Shown piece after piece: positions 4,497 through 6,338 of a stretch of DNA of 6,338 bases (positions within the stretch are counted from its first letter, which is position 1; every line of letters begins with the position of its first letter). Source of the stretch: Candidatus Woesearchaeota archaeon (GTDB taxonomy: Archaea > Nanobdellota > Nanobdellia > Woesearchaeales > UBA11576); the NCBI GenBank assembly GCA_019322385.1, contig JAHWIS010000115.1, positions 1 to 6,338 of the forward strand, written 5' to 3'. The notes under the pieces were generated by a model that ran no database searches, had not been told where the DNA came from, and saw only the letters and a list, made by a program, of their open reading frames with translations. Position numbers and translations under genes: made by a program.

Positions 4497-6338
4497 GCAA
4501 TCCAATAGGACCTTACAAATTCAAGGAAGTAGAGGAAGGAGTCATAAAATTCTGGGAGAAGAAAGAGATATATCCCAAGCAGAAGAAGAAAGGTGAAGGG
4601 AAAGAGAAGTTCTTCTTTATCCAGGGGCCGCCGTATACATCAGGCAAGATACACATAGCGCATGCCTGGAACAATTCATTGAAGGATCTTGTTCTTCGTT
4701 ACAAGAGGATGAAAGGGCTTGATGTGTTTGACCGCGCTGCTTATGATATGCATGGTCTGCCGACTGCAAGGAAGGTGATGGAGCTCCACAACCTGAAACA
4801 GAAAGAGGACATCGAGAAGTTCGGGGTTGAGAACTTCATCAAGGAATGCATCAAGTGGAGCATCGAGAAAGCAAAGATGATGGACCAGGATTTGTGGAGA
4901 CTTGGTGTGTGGATGGACTATGAGAATGCATGCTATCCAATCAACAACTCATACATGGAAGGGGAATGGTTCCTTGTAAAGAAAGCCCATGAGAAAGGCA
5001 GGCTCTATGAAGGCCTCCGTACGATGAGCTGGTGCGCAACATGCCAGACAGCAATGGCAAAGCACGAATGCGAATACAAGGAAGTCAAAGAGCCATCGAT
5101 ATTCGTGAAGTTCCCTGTCAAAGGGAAAGAGAATGAATACCTGATTATATGGACCACAACACCATGGACAATCACATATAACCTGGCGATAATGGTGCAC
5201 CCTGAGCTCGAGTATGTCAAGGCAAAGGTTGGTGATGAGGTGTGGGTGCTTGCAAAAGGCCTTGCAGCGCCGGTGATACAGAACTTCACAGAGCACAAGC
5301 TGGAGATTATTGACGAGTTCCCTGGAAAACAGCTAGAAGGACTGGAGTATGAGCATCCATGGAACAATAAATGGGACCATTACAAGGAGATAAAGGCAAA
5401 GCATCCTAAGACGCATACAGTCATATTGTCAGAAGAGTATGTCAACCTGTCTGCAGGAACAGGACTTGTGCACTGCGCTCCAGGATGCGGACCAGAAGAC
5501 TTTGAAGTCGGTCACAAGAACAACATACCTGCATTCAACAACCTGAAGGAAGATGGCATATTCCCAGAAGGCATGGCAGAATTCTCAGGATTGACTGCAA
5601 AAAAGGATGATGAAAAGTTTGTCGAGTCACTTGAAAAGGAAGGCGCGCTCATCGCGACTACAGAAGTGGAGCACGACTATGCGCACTGTGAAAGATGCCG
5701 CAACCCTGTCATATTCAGGACAACAAAGCAATGGTTCTTCAAGGTCGAGGACCTGAAAGAACGGATGATAGACGAGAACGAGAAGGTCTATTGGGTTCCA
5801 GAGACTGTAAAGAGGGCGTTCAGGTCATGGCTTGAGAATCTTCGTGATAATTCGATAACAAAACAGAGATACTGGGGCACACCAGTGCCGATATGGAGAT
5901 GCGAAGGGTGCAGCAAGTATGAAGTAATAGGCTCAGCACTAGAGCTTAAGGAGAAGGCAGGCCATTGCCCAGAAAACCTGCACAAACCATGGATCGACGA
6001 GGTAGAGATAAGCTGCGACTGCGGCGGAAAGATGAAACGGCTGCCAGATGTGCTTGATGTATGGATAGATGCAGGCACATTATGCTGGAACATCCTGGAT
6101 TATCCGCAGAACAAGAAACTTTTCAATGAACTATTTCCATCAGACTTTATACTCGAGGCAAAGGAACAGGTAAGGGGATGGTTCAACCTGCTTGTCGTGT
6201 CCAGCCTTCTTGCGCTTGACAGGCATCCGTTCAAGTCAGTGTATGTCCATGGCATGCTCACAGACATCGAAGGAAGGAAGATGTCAAAGTCTCTTGGGAA
6301 TGTAATCTCTCCTTATGAACTGATAGATAAGTATGGCG
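4493..6338 (+). CDS. ileS: isoleucyl-tRNA synthetase, N-terminal 615 residues (3' end outside the window)
   Basis: This class I synthetase charges tRNA-Ile with isoleucine using ATP in the cytoplasm. The frame is open from ATG 4493 to the window end. The catalytic motif is H54-I-A-H57 within GPPYTSGKIHIAHAWN, followed by YDMHGLPTARKV (84-95). The CP1 editing domain carries WTTTPWT (220-226), which marks IleRS rather than ValRS or LeuRS, and GTGLVHCAPGCGPEDFE (322-338), with D336 in the place of the conserved editing aspartate. RYWGTPVPIW (459-468), DVWIDAG (522-528) and K596-MSKS600 follow. Cysteine pairs at 181/184, 399/402, 470/473 and 508/510 may bind zinc. The missing part should be the rest of the anticodon-binding region, since IleRS is usually about 950-1050 residues. 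Two oddities: HIGH is HIAH, and the usual HGLP(T/I)E has Ala in place of Glu. Confidence 0.95.
   Translation, partial: MSNPIGPYKFKEVEEGVIKFWEKKEIYPKQKKKGEGKEKFFFIQGPPYTSGKIHIAHAWNNSLKDLVLRYKRMKGLDVFDRAAYDMHGLPTARKVMELHNLKQKEDIEKFGVENFIKECIKWSIEKAKMMDQDLWRLGVWMDYENACYPINNSYMEGEWFLVKKAHEKGRLYEGLRTMSWCATCQTAMAKHECEYKEVKEPSIFVKFPVKGKENEYLIIWTTTPWTITYNLAIMVHPELEYVKAKVGDEVWVLAKGLAAPVIQNFTEHKLEIIDEFPGKQLEGLEYEHPWNNKWDHYKEIKAKHPKTHTVILSEEYVNLSAGTGLVHCAPGCGPEDFEVGHKNNIPAFNNLKEDGIFPEGMAEFSGLTAKKDDEKFVESLEKEGALIATTEVEHDYAHCERCRNPVIFRTTKQWFFKVEDLKERMIDENEKVYWVPETVKRAFRSWLENLRDNSITKQRYWGTPVPIWRCEGCSKYEVIGSALELKEKAGHCPENLHKPWIDEVEISCDCGGKMKRLPDVLDVWIDAGTLCWNILDYPQNKKLFNELFPSDFILEAKEQVRGWFNLLVVSSLLALDRHPFKSVYVHGMLTDIEGRKMSKSLGNVISPYELIDKYG

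Noticed and set aside
4949..5367. Two minus-strand frames of 115 and 120 codons inside ileS
   Set aside because: The plus strand encodes conserved IleRS motifs through this stretch; the minus-strand products are Cys/His/Ser-rich shadows.
5788..6093. 101-codon minus-strand frame inside ileS
   Set aside because: Antisense to the conserved RYWGTPVPIW and DVWIDAG region; no start signals and no recognisable domain.

Overview
The window reads as a gene-dense archaeal chromosome segment, most likely from a DPANN-type lineage. That placement is my inference. It rests on an archaeal-style isoleucyl-tRNA synthetase and an RNase J-like nuclease, A/T-rich TATA-like boxes about 25-40 bases ahead of gene starts, GAGGTG-type ribosome binding sites, heavy use of ATA, AGA and AGG codons, and convergent genes whose stop codons overlap. 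I see no rRNA, tRNA, CRISPR array, transposase or phage structural gene.

Layout. (1) At 1-486 (+) is the 3' end of a gene for a protein with a Pro/Lys/Glu-rich linker, a LysM-like domain and a very basic tail. (2) At 483-1346 (-) is a putative zinc metallopeptidase with HEIGH and a downstream EEGFAELF motif resembling the catalytic domain of anthrax lethal factor. It meets gene 1 tail to tail with a 4-base overlap. (3) At 1347-1586 is a divergent promoter region. (4) At 1587-3173 (+) is a beta-CASP metallo-beta-lactamase ribonuclease of the RNase J type. (5) At 3170-4135 (-) is a Cas4/RecB-like PD-(D/E)XK protein that keeps the 1+3 cysteines of an iron-sulfur cluster but seems to have lost the catalytic (D/E)xK. 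It again overlaps its convergent neighbour by 4 bases. (6) At 4136-4492 is a non-coding region with a G/C-rich family of palindromic repeats, then the ileS promoter and leader. (7) From 4493 to the window end (+) is ileS, cut by the edge after 615 codons.

The genes do not form one operon. There are two convergent pairs and two divergent intergenic regions, so each coding sequence has its own promoter. RNase J and IleRS are core RNA-processing and translation functions. The metallopeptidase and the degenerate Cas4-like protein are the accessory parts. I found no complete defence or mobile system. The most unusual items are the Cas4-like protein with a lost active site, the palindromic repeat cluster, a 15-codon leader reading frame overlapping the ileS start by ATGA, and a lethal-factor-like peptidase in an apparently archaeal context.
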